A model generated the notes under the pieces. The model did not search any database. It saw nothing but the letters and a program-made list of their open reading frames with translations, and was not told the origin of the DNA. Below, piece by piece: positions 8,650 through 17,142 of a stretch of DNA of 64,000 nt. How positions within the stretch are numbered: position 1 is the stretch's first letter; every line of letters begins with the position of its first letter. The DNA comes from Bacteroidales bacterium M8 (GTDB taxonomy: Bacteria; Bacteroidota; Bacteroidia; Bacteroidales; Muribaculaceae), in NCBI GenBank assembly GCA_001689495.1, contig LUJS01000040.1:1-64000 (forward strand), read 5' to 3'. The position numbers were made by a program, and so were the translations under genes.

Positions 8650-8657
8650 CAAATATA
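8650..8657 (-). promoter_or_regulatory. -7 box for the glycosyltransferase-pyrC operon
   Basis: Minus strand TATATTTG, 33 bp upstream of the ATG at 8616. No clear -33 box. Confidence 0.5.
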
Positions 8658-8825
8658 CGCAAAAAACACGACTTACATATATCCTCGCCACACAAATCCC
8701 GCAGGGAGGAGAGGCAAATTTAGGTAAATAATCTTAAATTTAGAGGTTAGATTTGGCAGGTAAGGCGTTTCATGCCGTATGGCAGGACGTGAGAAAATAG
8801 CCGCGTGGCCTCGACACAAACAATT

Positions 8826-8860
8826 CAGGCGCCGACAGGGTTTGTCTCTGTCGGCGCCTG
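8826..8860 (-). terminator. Terminator after the GH28 gene
   Basis: Perfect 13-bp stem CAGGCGCCGACAG (8826-8838) with CTGTCGGCGCCTG (8848-8860), loop of 9. It lies 21 bp past the GH28 stop, followed on the minus strand by AATTGTTTGTG. Confidence 0.75.
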
Positions 8861-8881
8861 ATGTATGGGGGGGAAGGGGGA

Positions 8882-10210
8882 TTATTTCTTTTCGGGGAGG
8901 GTTACGGTGACGTTCTCAACCACGACGTTCTCGATGTTGGAGGTGTTGAACTCGGGGTTGGGTGCGGTGGCCCAGACGTCGCGGAAGGTGAAGTTGGTCA
9001 GCGTGTAGTCTGCCGTCTTACGGTCTTTGTAGAACTCGCGGGTGCATACCAGATGTCCGTTGACGAAGGTCACGTTGTCTACGCCCGACGGGGGCATGGG
9101 GTCGCGTGCCACCTTGTCGAAGAACTGTGTCCATGTCTGTACCTCGATGCCGTTGCGCACGGTGCCGGTGGCGCCGTCGATATAGACGTTGCGGTATTGC
9201 TGCGGGGTGTCGGGACGCATCTTGAAGAGCAGGACGTGATAGGTGCCGTTGAACTTGCAGTCCTTCATAATGACGTTCGAGCAGTTCCACGCCTCGCTGC
9301 CGAAGGTGACTCCGGCGTTGGACTTGCCGAACGAGCAACGGTCTATGATGACGTTGCTGACGGGGCCGTTGCCGGGTATGGTGTCGACATACGTGCCCTT
9401 GCCGCCCTTGAGGCAAACGGCGTCGTCGTTGACGTTCATATAGCAGTTGCTCACCAGCACGTCGTTGCAGACGTCAAGGTCGAGGGCGTCGGTCGAGGGG
9501 CCCTTGGGGTAGCCGTCGGTGGGGGCGAGGATGGTGACGTCGAGATACTTGATGCGGCTGCAGTTGTAGAGATGGTTGGTCCAGAAGCCCGAGTTGACCA
9601 TCTTGATGCCGTGTACGGTGACGTCCTTTGAGTTTGACACGTAGAGCATGCGGGGACGCAGGGCCTCGAGGTTGGTGCACTTGCGGTTGACCTTGCGGCG
9701 CAGCCAGAACTCGTCGTAGAACTTGTGTCCGTTGCCGTCGATCATGCCTTCGCCGGTGATGGTGAATCCGTCGACGCCCTCGGCGTTGACCAGAGCGGCG
9801 AAATAGTCGATGGTCTGGCCCTCGAGGCGGGTCTTGATGATCTTGTAGTGGGTGATGGCGTCGCTGCCCTTGAGCTTGCCGCCCTTGGCGATATGCAGGT
9901 GGGTGCCGGGCTTGAAGAAGAGCGAGCCGCTCAGATACGTGCCCTCGGGTATGACGATGACGCCGCCGCCGTTGGCCGCGGCCTTGTCGATGACGGCCTG
10001 CAGGGCCTCGGTCTGGATGACGGTGCTGTCGCCGGCCTGAACGCCGTGCTCGGTCACTACATACTGCTTGCCCAGCTTGGACACGGCGGGTGCCTTGGCG
10101 TTGTTGAACCAGTCGTCGACCGGCTTACCGTCGGGCCATGTTGTGAACTTGGCCTGTGCCAGCAGGCTCGTCACAAAGGCCAGCGCTAATGTGATGTTTC
10201 TGAGTTTCAT
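8882..10210 (-). CDS. GH28 polygalacturonase-family glycoside hydrolase
   Basis: 442-aa secreted enzyme with a Sec signal peptide (residues 1 to about 20, ending LLAQA). It forms a right-handed beta-helix. Around residue 260 there is NVNDDAVCLKGG, carrying the Asp pair of the GH28 active site; further on SNAGVTFGSEAW replaces the classical G-H-G stretch, and FKM lies where many family members have R-I-K. These changes occur in GH28 members that act on substituted pectin (rhamnogalacturonan, exo-acting enzymes), so the exact substrate is open. No SusC/SusD genes are nearby. It follows sufE by 45 bp with no visible promoter, so read-through from that operon is possible. Confidence 0.85.
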   Translation of the reverse strand: MKLRNITLALAFVTSLLAQAKFTTWPDGKPVDDWFNNAKAPAVSKLGKQYVVTEHGVQAGDSTVIQTEALQAVIDKAAANGGGVIVIPEGTYLSGSLFFKPGTHLHIAKGGKLKGSDAITHYKIIKTRLEGQTIDYFAALVNAEGVDGFTITGEGMIDGNGHKFYDEFWLRRKVNRKCTNLEALRPRMLYVSNSKDVTVHGIKMVNSGFWTNHLYNCSRIKYLDVTILAPTDGYPKGPSTDALDLDVCNDVLVSNCYMNVNDDAVCLKGGKGTYVDTIPGNGPVSNVIIDRCSFGKSNAGVTFGSEAWNCSNVIMKDCKFNGTYHVLLFKMRPDTPQQYRNVYIDGATGTVRNGIEVQTWTQFFDKVARDPMPPSGVDNVTFVNGHLVCTREFYKDRKTADYTLTNFTFRDVWATAPNPEFNTSNIENVVVENVTVTLPEKK

Positions 10211-10255
10211 GGTGTTGGGTATTATTTGGTTTACGTCAATTGGTGCGTCGGAGGG

Positions 10256-10687
10256 TCATTGGCCCAGCTTGGCCTTGAAGGCCACGGCATATAGGCGCAT
10301 CTGCTTAATCATGGCCAGCAGGCCGTTTGAGCGCGTGGGCGAGAGATTCTCGCCCAGACCTATGTCGTTGATGAAGTGGAGGTCGGCGTCGATTATCTCG
10401 TCGGGAGTGCGGTTGTCGAGCACCTTGACCAGCAGGGCAATGATGCCCTTGACTATCAGCGCGTCCGAGTCGGCCTCGAAGTGTATGCGCCCCTCGGGGG
10501 TGAGCTCGGCGTTGACCCACACGCGGCTCTGGCACCCCTCGATGAGGTTTGAGGGGGTGCGATATTTCTCGGGCAGCGGGGACAGCGAGTTGCCCTCGTC
10601 GATAATCATCGTGTATCGGTCCATCCAGTCGTCGACCGAGGTGAACTCGTCGACGATCTCTTCCTGTTCTTCTTCTATGCTTTTCAT
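10256..10687 (-). CDS. sufE: SufE-family sulfur acceptor for Fe-S assembly
   Basis: 143-aa cytoplasmic protein. SufE accepts persulfide sulfur from the cysteine desulfurase SufS and stimulates Fe-S cluster assembly. The active-site Cys is C52 in EGCQSRVW, and the flanking pattern (YRTPSNLIEGCQS, then DSDALIVKGIIALLV) fits the family along its whole length. Its ATG (10687) overlaps the stop of the upstream 664-aa membrane protein gene by four bases. No other suf gene is in the window. Confidence 0.9.
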   Translation of the reverse strand: MKSIEEEQEEIVDEFTSVDDWMDRYTMIIDEGNSLSPLPEKYRTPSNLIEGCQSRVWVNAELTPEGRIHFEADSDALIVKGIIALLVKVLDNRTPDEIIDADLHFINDIGLGENLSPTRSNGLLAMIKQMRLYAVAFKAKLGQ

Positions 10688-12678
10688 CGTTGGGGACGTG
10701 GTGAGGTGTTCTGATTTTCGCTGGGGCGCACTTTGGCCATGCTCTCGACGAGCTTGTGCAGGTCGATGTCGCCCTTCTTGGCGGCCTCGGCGAGACGGCG
10801 CGAGTTGCCGCGGGCGTTGGGCGAGCCGATGGCTGTCCATGCCATGTCTACGATCTGCGTGGCCTGCGTGTTGGTGCAGCGACCGCGCACGGCAAAATAG
10901 TCGTTCTGTGCCAGAGCGTTGAGGTCGCCCTCGCGCATGGCAGCGGCGAGTGCCTGACCCATCGGGCTCTTGAGGCGGTCGAGATTCCAAGCGGCATTGC
11001 CGTTGAGATAGTCAATGTCGGCCTGCTCCTCGGGGGTGGCGGTGGGCACGGGGGCCGGCTGCGTGGCGGTCACCTCGGCGGCTATGCTGTCGGCGGCGGC
11101 ATCGCTCGCCACGGGGTTGCCTCCGGTCTCGGGCCAGAATATCGCGGCCAACACCACGGCCAAGACGGCCACGGCGCCTACGAACATCCATCTGATGCCC
11201 TTGCGCTGTATGAACGGCACCGAGGCAGACGTCTCGTCGTCGTCATAGTCGGGGTCGTCTGCCGGAGTCTCGGGCTCGGCGGTGGGGAGCGTGGTGTCTA
11301 TGTGGGGACGACGGTCCACGTTCTCGTCGGCCACGTTGTCGAACTTGGGCGAACGGGGACGCGACTCGCCCTCGGTGGCGGCTGTCTCGCGGCCCGTCTC
11401 GAAGTTGGGGGCCACGGGGGGATTGGTCAGGCGCACGTCGACGTTATAGACCTCGGTGTTGTCCGACGTTATCTGGCGGTGGGCGCGGAATCCGTGGAAG
11501 TTGCCCGAATGCAGGCGGTTATACTCGGCGGTGTTCTTCTCGATGGTTATCTCCTGACTGAACACGCGGCCGTCGCCGAAGTCGAGCCTGAGCGTCACAG
11601 TCTGCTCGACGGGACTCAGCTCGAGGGTCAGCTCGTCGGTGGTGAGAATCTCGGCCGAAGGGACCTTGAGCTTGAGGGTGTGATAGTTGTTTGACTCCAC
11701 GCGGATGTCCACGTCCTCGCCCTCGGGCAGGTCGCGGGGGGTGAAGTCGATATAGGGGGTCATCGTATTGATGAGGCGTCCGTTGAGGGTGATGGTGTAA
11801 CCGCGCAGCACCCCGCCCTTGCTCGACACCACCTTGACGCGCACGCGGCGCACGAACCTGATGCCTGTCTGGGCGGCCGTGCGCACGTGCATCACGGGGC
11901 CGTCTATCTTGGTGTATGCCGAGGGCTGGCCCACGGTGACGGTCTCGGTGTGCGAGTCATATCCCTCCTTGGCGTATGTCAGCACCAGCTTGTCGCCGTC
12001 ATATACCAATGTCCTCGAGGCGGTCACGCCTTCGGGGCACTCGACGGTATACTGCTTGCGCACGGGCACGGTGATGCGGGGCATCTTGACGCCGGGGCGC
12101 AGCGAAGTGGTGGCCGACACCACGAGCACGCAGCGGAAGCGGGCATACTCGGGCTGAGAGGGGAAGGCGAAGATCTGCTCCAGCTCCTGCGTGGAGATAT
12201 ACGTGCGGTATCCTGCCTCGGCACCGTCGGCCTGCTCGCCGTCGGCAAGGGTGTCGCAGCCCCACGACCTGAGCTTGACGGGCAGGCGGGGCACCTGCGA
12301 TTCTATCAGGGCCACGTCCACGGCCTCGTCGCGCAGGTCGCCGTCGTCGACCAGAGTCTTCTTGAGGTTGCCCAGCAGCGCCAGCACCTGACGGCCTGTC
12401 AGCGAGCAACCGTTGTCGACCATGACCGACACCATCAGCCATCGGGTGGCGTCGTCACTGTCGCGGGTTATCAGTGAGATATAGTGGCCCTGAGGCGAGG
12501 TCTGGAGCACATAGCACTCGGTGGCGTTGAGAAAACGCTTCACGGCGGCTCCCGGCTCGACCATGGCCGTGTCCCATCCGGTCTCGGCGGTGTCGCCCTC
12601 CGGATAGCTGTATATGGTGCGCGTGGCGCCCTGAACAGGGCCCCTGAGCGCTATGTGGATATACGAATATTCTGCCAT
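10684..12678 (-). CDS. Hypothetical membrane protein, large N-terminal soluble region, one TM
   Basis: 664-aa protein of unknown function. It has no signal peptide; one hydrophobic helix lies at about 497-516 (WMFVGAVAVLAVVLAAIFWP), preceded by an acidic Asp/Pro/Thr linker (about 445-490). The first 200 residues look like a mixed alpha/beta domain, and 215-430 are beta-rich with repeated Ig/PEGA-like strands. After the TM come about 140 residues rich in Ala and charged helices (WNLDRLKSPMGQALAAAMRE). N-in topology would put the large domain in the cytoplasm. Start 12678 is fixed by the -7 box at 12705. It is translationally coupled to sufE. Confidence 0.7.
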   Translation of the reverse strand: MAEYSYIHIALRGPVQGATRTIYSYPEGDTAETGWDTAMVEPGAAVKRFLNATECYVLQTSPQGHYISLITRDSDDATRWLMVSVMVDNGCSLTGRQVLALLGNLKKTLVDDGDLRDEAVDVALIESQVPRLPVKLRSWGCDTLADGEQADGAEAGYRTYISTQELEQIFAFPSQPEYARFRCVLVVSATTSLRPGVKMPRITVPVRKQYTVECPEGVTASRTLVYDGDKLVLTYAKEGYDSHTETVTVGQPSAYTKIDGPVMHVRTAAQTGIRFVRRVRVKVVSSKGGVLRGYTITLNGRLINTMTPYIDFTPRDLPEGEDVDIRVESNNYHTLKLKVPSAEILTTDELTLELSPVEQTVTLRLDFGDGRVFSQEITIEKNTAEYNRLHSGNFHGFRAHRQITSDNTEVYNVDVRLTNPPVAPNFETGRETAATEGESRPRSPKFDNVADENVDRRPHIDTTLPTAEPETPADDPDYDDDETSASVPFIQRKGIRWMFVGAVAVLAVVLAAIFWPETGGNPVASDAAADSIAAEVTATQPAPVPTATPEEQADIDYLNGNAAWNLDRLKSPMGQALAAAMREGDLNALAQNDYFAVRGRCTNTQATQIVDMAWTAIGSPNARGNSRRLAEAAKKGDIDLHKLVESMAKVRPSENQNTSPRPQR

Positions 12679-12704
12679 TTAGGTTTGAGTGGGTATAATT
12701 TCTG

Positions 12705-12712
12705 CAAAGGTA
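12705..12712 (-). promoter_or_regulatory. -7 box for the 12678 gene and sufE
   Basis: Minus strand TACCTTTG, 26 bp upstream of the ATG at 12678. It lies between this ATG and the stop of the DUF4491 gene, so the two operons are separate. Confidence 0.5.
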
Positions 12713-12723
12713 AACAAAAAAAC

Positions 12724-13041
12724 TCATTTTTCGGTTTTTTTCCTCTTCGGATTGGCCGGAAACCAGCCTCGCGCCACGCGGCGCTCCTGCTCGGCTATCT
12801 CGCCCACGCTCCAGAACGAGCTGAAAGCAAACACGCCGAGCAGCGACGACCAGAACGGGTCGGTGACCCAAAGAGCCCCGGCCACGCCGGCCGCGCCCAG
12901 CAGCACGAACCACCACCGGCACCCCGCGCCGAAGTGATATTCGCACTTGATGACCACCGGATGGAAGAGCCCGATGATGAGAAACGTGCAGAGCCCGATG
13001 GCGAGACCGAGCAGATTGTGTGATGTCAGGAATTCTGTCAT
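12724..13041 (-). CDS. DUF4491 family small membrane protein
   Basis: 105-aa protein with three predicted membrane helices. The first carries LGLAIGLCTFLIIGLFHPVVIKCEYHFG, typical of DUF4491 in Bacteroidetes, whose function is unknown (motif split here: LGLAIGLCTFLIIGL then FHPVVIKCEYHFG). The ATG at 13041 overlaps the stop of the upstream gene by four bases, which decides against the longer frame. The C-terminal end is basic. It is the last gene of the helicase operon. Confidence 0.75.
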   Translation of the reverse strand: MTEFLTSHNLLGLAIGLCTFLIIGLFHPVVIKCEYHFGAGCRWWFVLLGAAGVAGALWVTDPFWSSLLGVFAFSSFWSVGEIAEQERRVARGWFPANPKRKKTEK

Positions 13042-13514
13042 TGTTCCGTTTGATTGTCCGTCACGCAATAGTCCACGGCGGCGTCCACGCCATAGGGGGT
13101 CACGCCCGATACCCGGGGCCGCGCGCCACGGTGATAGAAGAAACTACGGTTGGTGTCCCACGTCGGGATGGAGACCATGCGGGTCTCGCCCGGCTCGAGC
13201 AACACGCGGGCACACACGGTGCGGCGGTGCAGCAGGCGCCCAGACATGTCGCTGTATATCAGCCGGATGCCCACCGCCGTCAGGGGCACGTCGAGGCGGT
13301 TGGTGACGAAGAGGGTCTCGCGCGAAGCGCGCAGGGGCTTGTCATATCCCGACAGCAGCACCGAGTCGCAGGGGGCGCCGCGCAGCGTGTCGGGCAGCGA
13401 GACGGCGACCTCGGCGCGGGCCGGGCGCACGCGCAGCCGACGCGACAGGGTGTTGTCGGCGACGGATGTCAGGCAGGCCAGACACAGCACGGCGATGATG
13501 ACGACAGACCTCAT
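13038..13514 (-). CDS. Hypothetical exported protein
   Basis: 158-aa protein with a signal peptide (about 1-19, ending SVAD). The rest is beta-rich with an immunoglobulin-like feel (SRETLFVTNRLDVPLTAVGI, LEPGETRMVSIPTWD), suggesting a periplasmic or outer-membrane accessory. I do not recognise the family. It is coupled by 4-bp overlaps at both ends (start 13514 and stop 13038). Confidence 0.6.
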   Translation of the reverse strand: MRSVVIIAVLCLACLTSVADNTLSRRLRVRPARAEVAVSLPDTLRGAPCDSVLLSGYDKPLRASRETLFVTNRLDVPLTAVGIRLIYSDMSGRLLHRRTVCARVLLEPGETRMVSIPTWDTNRSFFYHRGARPRVSGVTPYGVDAAVDYCVTDNQTEQ

Positions 13515-14116
13515 AGATAGACGGGATTAAAGGGTCGTGACGACCGTGGATACACGCGGCGGAATCCGTCGGCGCTGCCCTTGGGGCGCTCGATGGGGGT
13601 CACGACCGAGCGATACATGTATGGCAGCAGCAACCGCCACCAGTTGACCCTGAACATGCGCCCGTAGGGTCGCACGCTGAGGAATCCACCCTCGTCGTCG
13701 AGGCGGGCGGCATAGCTGTCGGGGCGCGTCAGCAGCGTGCCCTCGTCGGTCATGGACGTATAGATGCGCGAGTCGAACTGCCCCCTCGAGGCTCCGGGGG
13801 TCAGATAGCCCATCACCGTGCCGGGCCTCAGCGCGGGGTCGGCGCTCCTCACCACGGCCATGACATATAGGTCGGGCGACTCGGAGACGAGCTCGATGGC
13901 CATCAGCGACCCCTCGCCGGCCACCTCCCATATACCCTCGACGGCATGAAGGGGCCGACAGGCAAGGCGGGCACGCACCGAGTCCTCGCGAAATCCCGGC
14001 AGCACCTCGCTGCTGCGTCCGACCGTGTCGAGCACTCCCCCGGCCCACAGGCAGGGAGCTGACAGCAAGCACAATATGGCCGCAAGGAGAGATCGCATGT
14101 GGGGCATTGAGGTCAT
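13511..14116 (-). CDS. Hypothetical exported protein
   Basis: Up to 201 aa. There are three possible starts (14116, 14107 and 14098); the last gives a clean signal peptide MRSLLAAILCLLSAPCLWAG. After cleavage comes a beta-rich domain with HAVEGIWEV and VMGYLTPGA segments that could be a small lipocalin- or barrel-like fold, which is inference. It ends with a basic, Pro-rich tail. It lies 29 bp after the DUF3078 gene and overlaps the next gene by four bases. Confidence 0.6.
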   Translation of the reverse strand: MTSMPHMRSLLAAILCLLSAPCLWAGGVLDTVGRSSEVLPGFREDSVRARLACRPLHAVEGIWEVAGEGSLMAIELVSESPDLYVMAVVRSADPALRPGTVMGYLTPGASRGQFDSRIYTSMTDEGTLLTRPDSYAARLDDEGGFLSVRPYGRMFRVNWWRLLLPYMYRSVVTPIERPKGSADGFRRVYPRSSRPFNPVYL

Positions 14117-14145
14117 CTATCCGGAATCCTGCCGGAGACAGTGCG

Positions 14146-15561
14146 TCAGAGAGTGCCGAACTTATAGCTGAATCCGAACGACAGAATCTCCTTCAGCTGG
14201 AACTTGTGCCAGTCGCTCTCGGGGTCGGGACGCTTCGTGGTCGAGTCGTAGCGGGCGTGCACATATATCTGTGTCGACAGGAAGCGGTTGATGTTGAACT
14301 GTACGGTGTTCTCCCAGTCGCCCTGCAGATAGTCGTAGTCGGTGAAGAGGAAGAGCCTCGAGCGGAGCGATATGTTGTCGCAGATCTTCCACGTCAGCTT
14401 GCCCTCGGCGCTCGAACCTATCTCGTTTACCACCTTGCGTCCCTCCTTGATGCCGAACGCAGTCTCGTTCATGCGGCGGCGGGTACAGGTCTTCATGTTC
14501 CACGACAGGGGCGAGATGGATGCGTCGAAGGTGAATGTCTTCTTGGGGTTGGCATACGAGTAGGTCATACCGACACCGACATTCAGCTCGGCGGGCGAGA
14601 GGAAGGCGGCCTTAAGCTCGGTCGAGTTGGACTTGTAGTTGTTGAGCAGCTGGGTCTTGAACATGGCCGACACCGAGTAGTACCAGCGCTTGGCCGACTT
14701 GTAGCCCGCGGTCATGTTCCACTGGAATATGTCCTCGGATATGGAGTAGTCCCTCAGCTCGTCGTCGGGGGCGTTGTTCATGCCCAGCTTGTACTGGAAC
14801 GTATTGTCGAATATCCACATCGGGTGGAACGCCGGATTCAGCTTGACCTCGTAGAACAGGTTGAGCAGGGCGTTGAGATTGTTGTTGCCGCCCTGATACC
14901 AGTTGGGCGAGACGTATGCCTGAGAGAACTGGAGGTCGCCGCTGAAACGGCGCAGCCAGTGACGACGCTTTATCTCGGTCTCGAGCTCGGGCTTGGGAGC
15001 CTCGAGGGCTATCACCTCCTTGAGCACGATCGAGGCGGTCTCGGGGTCGATGGTGGCCGTATAGTGCTTGGGAGGCTCGGGGAGATACTTCTCGTTATAC
15101 ATCACCAGCCCGGGATTGTTGACGATATAGTGCTGCTTGGCGCGGGTCAGGAGCTCGGTGCGCAGTATCTCCTCGTTGATCCAGTCGAAGGCATAGGGGT
15201 CGGCATAGCCGGGGTCGACGGCGCGTGGGGCGTCAAACCGGAGTGAGTCGCCGAAGACGCGGATATGGTCGAACACCACCGGACGCAGCTGATAGGGGCG
15301 CAGCTGTGTGGCCGGGGGGAGGGTCTCGGGCAGGTCCATGCCGTCGTCGGGGTCGACGACATCGTCGTCAAAGAACATCATCAGCCCCTCTTCGGTCTCG
15401 CCGGACCTGATCGTGTCGGCGCCGACGGTGTCTGCCGGCACATAGTTGTAGATTATCGACCTCGGGGGCGTGGGCGGAAGCAGACGGGTTATCTGCGCGG
15501 CACCGTCGGTGGCGGCGCATATCGACAATGCCGATGTCAATGCTGCGATAGCGAGTCTCAT
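14146..15561 (-). CDS. DUF3078-like outer-membrane protein
   Basis: 471-aa protein with a signal peptide (about 1-22, ending DGAAQ). An acidic, Pro-rich N-terminal region is followed from about residue 205 by a beta-barrel-like domain. The segment DLQFSQAYVSPNWYQGGNNN and the many aromatic, alternating strands up to the last residues (FGFSYKFGTL) match DUF3078 outer-membrane proteins of Bacteroidetes. The function is unknown; an envelope structural or transport role is plausible. Its ATG overlaps the stop of the helicase gene by four bases, an odd coupling of an RNA helicase to envelope proteins. Confidence 0.7.
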   Translation of the reverse strand: MRLAIAALTSALSICAATDGAAQITRLLPPTPPRSIIYNYVPADTVGADTIRSGETEEGLMMFFDDDVVDPDDGMDLPETLPPATQLRPYQLRPVVFDHIRVFGDSLRFDAPRAVDPGYADPYAFDWINEEILRTELLTRAKQHYIVNNPGLVMYNEKYLPEPPKHYTATIDPETASIVLKEVIALEAPKPELETEIKRRHWLRRFSGDLQFSQAYVSPNWYQGGNNNLNALLNLFYEVKLNPAFHPMWIFDNTFQYKLGMNNAPDDELRDYSISEDIFQWNMTAGYKSAKRWYYSVSAMFKTQLLNNYKSNSTELKAAFLSPAELNVGVGMTYSYANPKKTFTFDASISPLSWNMKTCTRRRMNETAFGIKEGRKVVNEIGSSAEGKLTWKICDNISLRSRLFLFTDYDYLQGDWENTVQFNINRFLSTQIYVHARYDSTTKRPDPESDWHKFQLKEILSFGFSYKFGTL

Positions 15562-16967
15562 TCTTTTGGCGGATTATTACGTTTGTTGTTGTGATGATGT
15601 CTGTTTCTCGAGCCATTGCCCGCGCCCTTGGGCTTCTCGCGGGCCGGCTTCTCCTGCTGGAGGGCGTTTGTGGGGGCCTGCGACGGCTTGGTGCGCTCCT
15701 CGCGGCGGGGACGGTCGCCCGTTGGACGGCTGCCACCCTGTGCGCGGCCATGGCCCTGACGCCCCTTGCCACCCTTGTCGCGGCCCTTGCCACGGCCCTG
15801 ACGGTCTGCGCGTCGCGAGGGGTCGTATGCGGGGAGCTTGCCCAGATCGGCGGGAAGCTCGCGCTTGGCCACCTCATAGCCGAGAAACTTCTCGAGATTG
15901 CCGAACCACCTCATGTCGCTCTCGCTGACCAGCGTCACGGCCGAGCCACCGGCACCGGCGCGCGCCGTGCGGCCTATGCGGTGCACATAGTCCTCGGCCT
16001 CGCGGGGCACGTCATAGTTGACGACAAGCGAGATGTCGTCGATGTCGATGCCGCGTGCCACGATGTCGGTGGCCACGAGGATGTCGATGCGTCCGGCGCG
16101 GAAGTCGAGCATCACCTCCTCTCGGCGGTCCTGCTCAAGGTCGGAGTGCATCTCGCCCACCTTCCAGCCGCTCTGGCGCAGCTGCTTGGCCAGATCCTTG
16201 ACCTTGAGCTTGGACGAGGCGAAGACAATGACCCTCTGCGAGCTGACGGTCTTGAACAGATGGCGCAGCACCGGAGTCTTCTGATTCTCGTAGACCACGC
16301 AGGCACTCTGGGCAATCTTCTCGGTGGGCCTCGAGACGGCAATCTTGATTTCGGCCGGGTCCTTCAGGATGGCCTTGGCCAGCTGCTGTATCTTGGGGGG
16401 CATCGTGGCCGAGAACATCAGCGTCTGGCGATTCTCGGGCAGATGCTTGACAATCTGCATGATGTCGTCGAAGAATCCCATGTCGAGCATTCGGTCGGCC
16501 TCGTCGAGTATGAAGTATTGCACCTTGCTCAGGTCGATGCCGCCAAGCTGCAGGTGGGCTATCAGGCGCCCGGGGGTGGCTATGACCACGTCGGCACCCT
16601 TCTTGAGGCCGTTCTGCTGGCGTGCGAACTCCTTGCCGTCGGTGCCGCCGTAGATGGCTACGCTCGAGATGGGGAGATAGTATGAGAATCCCTCGAGCTG
16701 ACGGTCTATCTGCTGTGCCAGCTCGCGTGTCGGAGCCATGACAATACAGCTCACTGCCTCGGGCTCGGGCTCGTCGGCCAGCATGTCGATCACCGGCAGC
16801 AGATATGCGGCAGTCTTGCCGGTGCCCGTCTGGGCCACGGCGATAAGATCGCGTTTCTCAAAAATAACCGGGATAGCCTGCTCCTGAATCGGCGTGCAGT
16901 CTCCGAACCTCATGGCGTCCAGAGCGTCAAGCACGTCGTCGCTAAGCTCCAACTCGTCAAATCTCAT
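15558..16967 (-). CDS. DEAD-box RNA helicase, RhlE-like
   Basis: 469-aa ATP-dependent RNA helicase. Q-motif region at about 22-30, Walker A AQTGTGKT at 45-52, DEAD near 155, SAT near 190, and HRIGRTARAG near 335. The C-terminal 85 residues are low-complexity Arg/Gly/Lys-rich, as in RhlE proteins, and probably bind RNA. The likely role is ribosome assembly or mRNA decay. It is the first gene of a five-gene minus-strand operon (helicase, DUF3078, two exported unknowns, DUF4491). A second DEAD-box gene of a different subgroup is at 33580. Confidence 0.88.
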   Translation of the reverse strand: MRFDELELSDDVLDALDAMRFGDCTPIQEQAIPVIFEKRDLIAVAQTGTGKTAAYLLPVIDMLADEPEPEAVSCIVMAPTRELAQQIDRQLEGFSYYLPISSVAIYGGTDGKEFARQQNGLKKGADVVIATPGRLIAHLQLGGIDLSKVQYFILDEADRMLDMGFFDDIMQIVKHLPENRQTLMFSATMPPKIQQLAKAILKDPAEIKIAVSRPTEKIAQSACVVYENQKTPVLRHLFKTVSSQRVIVFASSKLKVKDLAKQLRQSGWKVGEMHSDLEQDRREEVMLDFRAGRIDILVATDIVARGIDIDDISLVVNYDVPREAEDYVHRIGRTARAGAGGSAVTLVSESDMRWFGNLEKFLGYEVAKRELPADLGKLPAYDPSRRADRQGRGKGRDKGGKGRQGHGRAQGGSRPTGDRPRREERTKPSQAPTNALQQEKPAREKPKGAGNGSRNRHHHNNKRNNPPKE

Positions 16968-16990
16968 AGTCGTATCGTGTTTTCAAACCA

Positions 16991-16998
16991 CAAAATTA
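16991..16998 (-). promoter_or_regulatory. -7 box for the RhlE-like helicase operon
   Basis: Minus strand TAATTTTG, 23 bp upstream of the ATG at 16967. The region up to 17126 is AT-rich. No convincing -33 box. Confidence 0.5.
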
Positions 16999-17126
16999 AC
17001 TAAAAAACATAATATTCCCTAATTTAATCCCCAAATTCCCACGGGAAACAGTATTTCTGACACTATTTTCATAGAATATACAAAAAGTTCTCCGCACTTC
17101 GGGTGCAAACTGTCGGGAGATTTGAT

Positions 17127-17134
17127 TAATTTTG
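17127..17134 (+). promoter_or_regulatory. -7 box directly before the HTH lipoprotein gene
   Basis: TAATTTTG ending 8 bp before the ATG at 17143. The mRNA would have a very short leader or none. This placement rules out the in-frame start at 17122. Confidence 0.5.
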
Positions 17135-17142
17135 CAGGCATT

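Noticed and set aside
17122..17142. Upstream start for the HTH lipoprotein
   Set aside because: It would overlap the -7 promoter box; ATG 17143 gives a proper lipoprotein signal.
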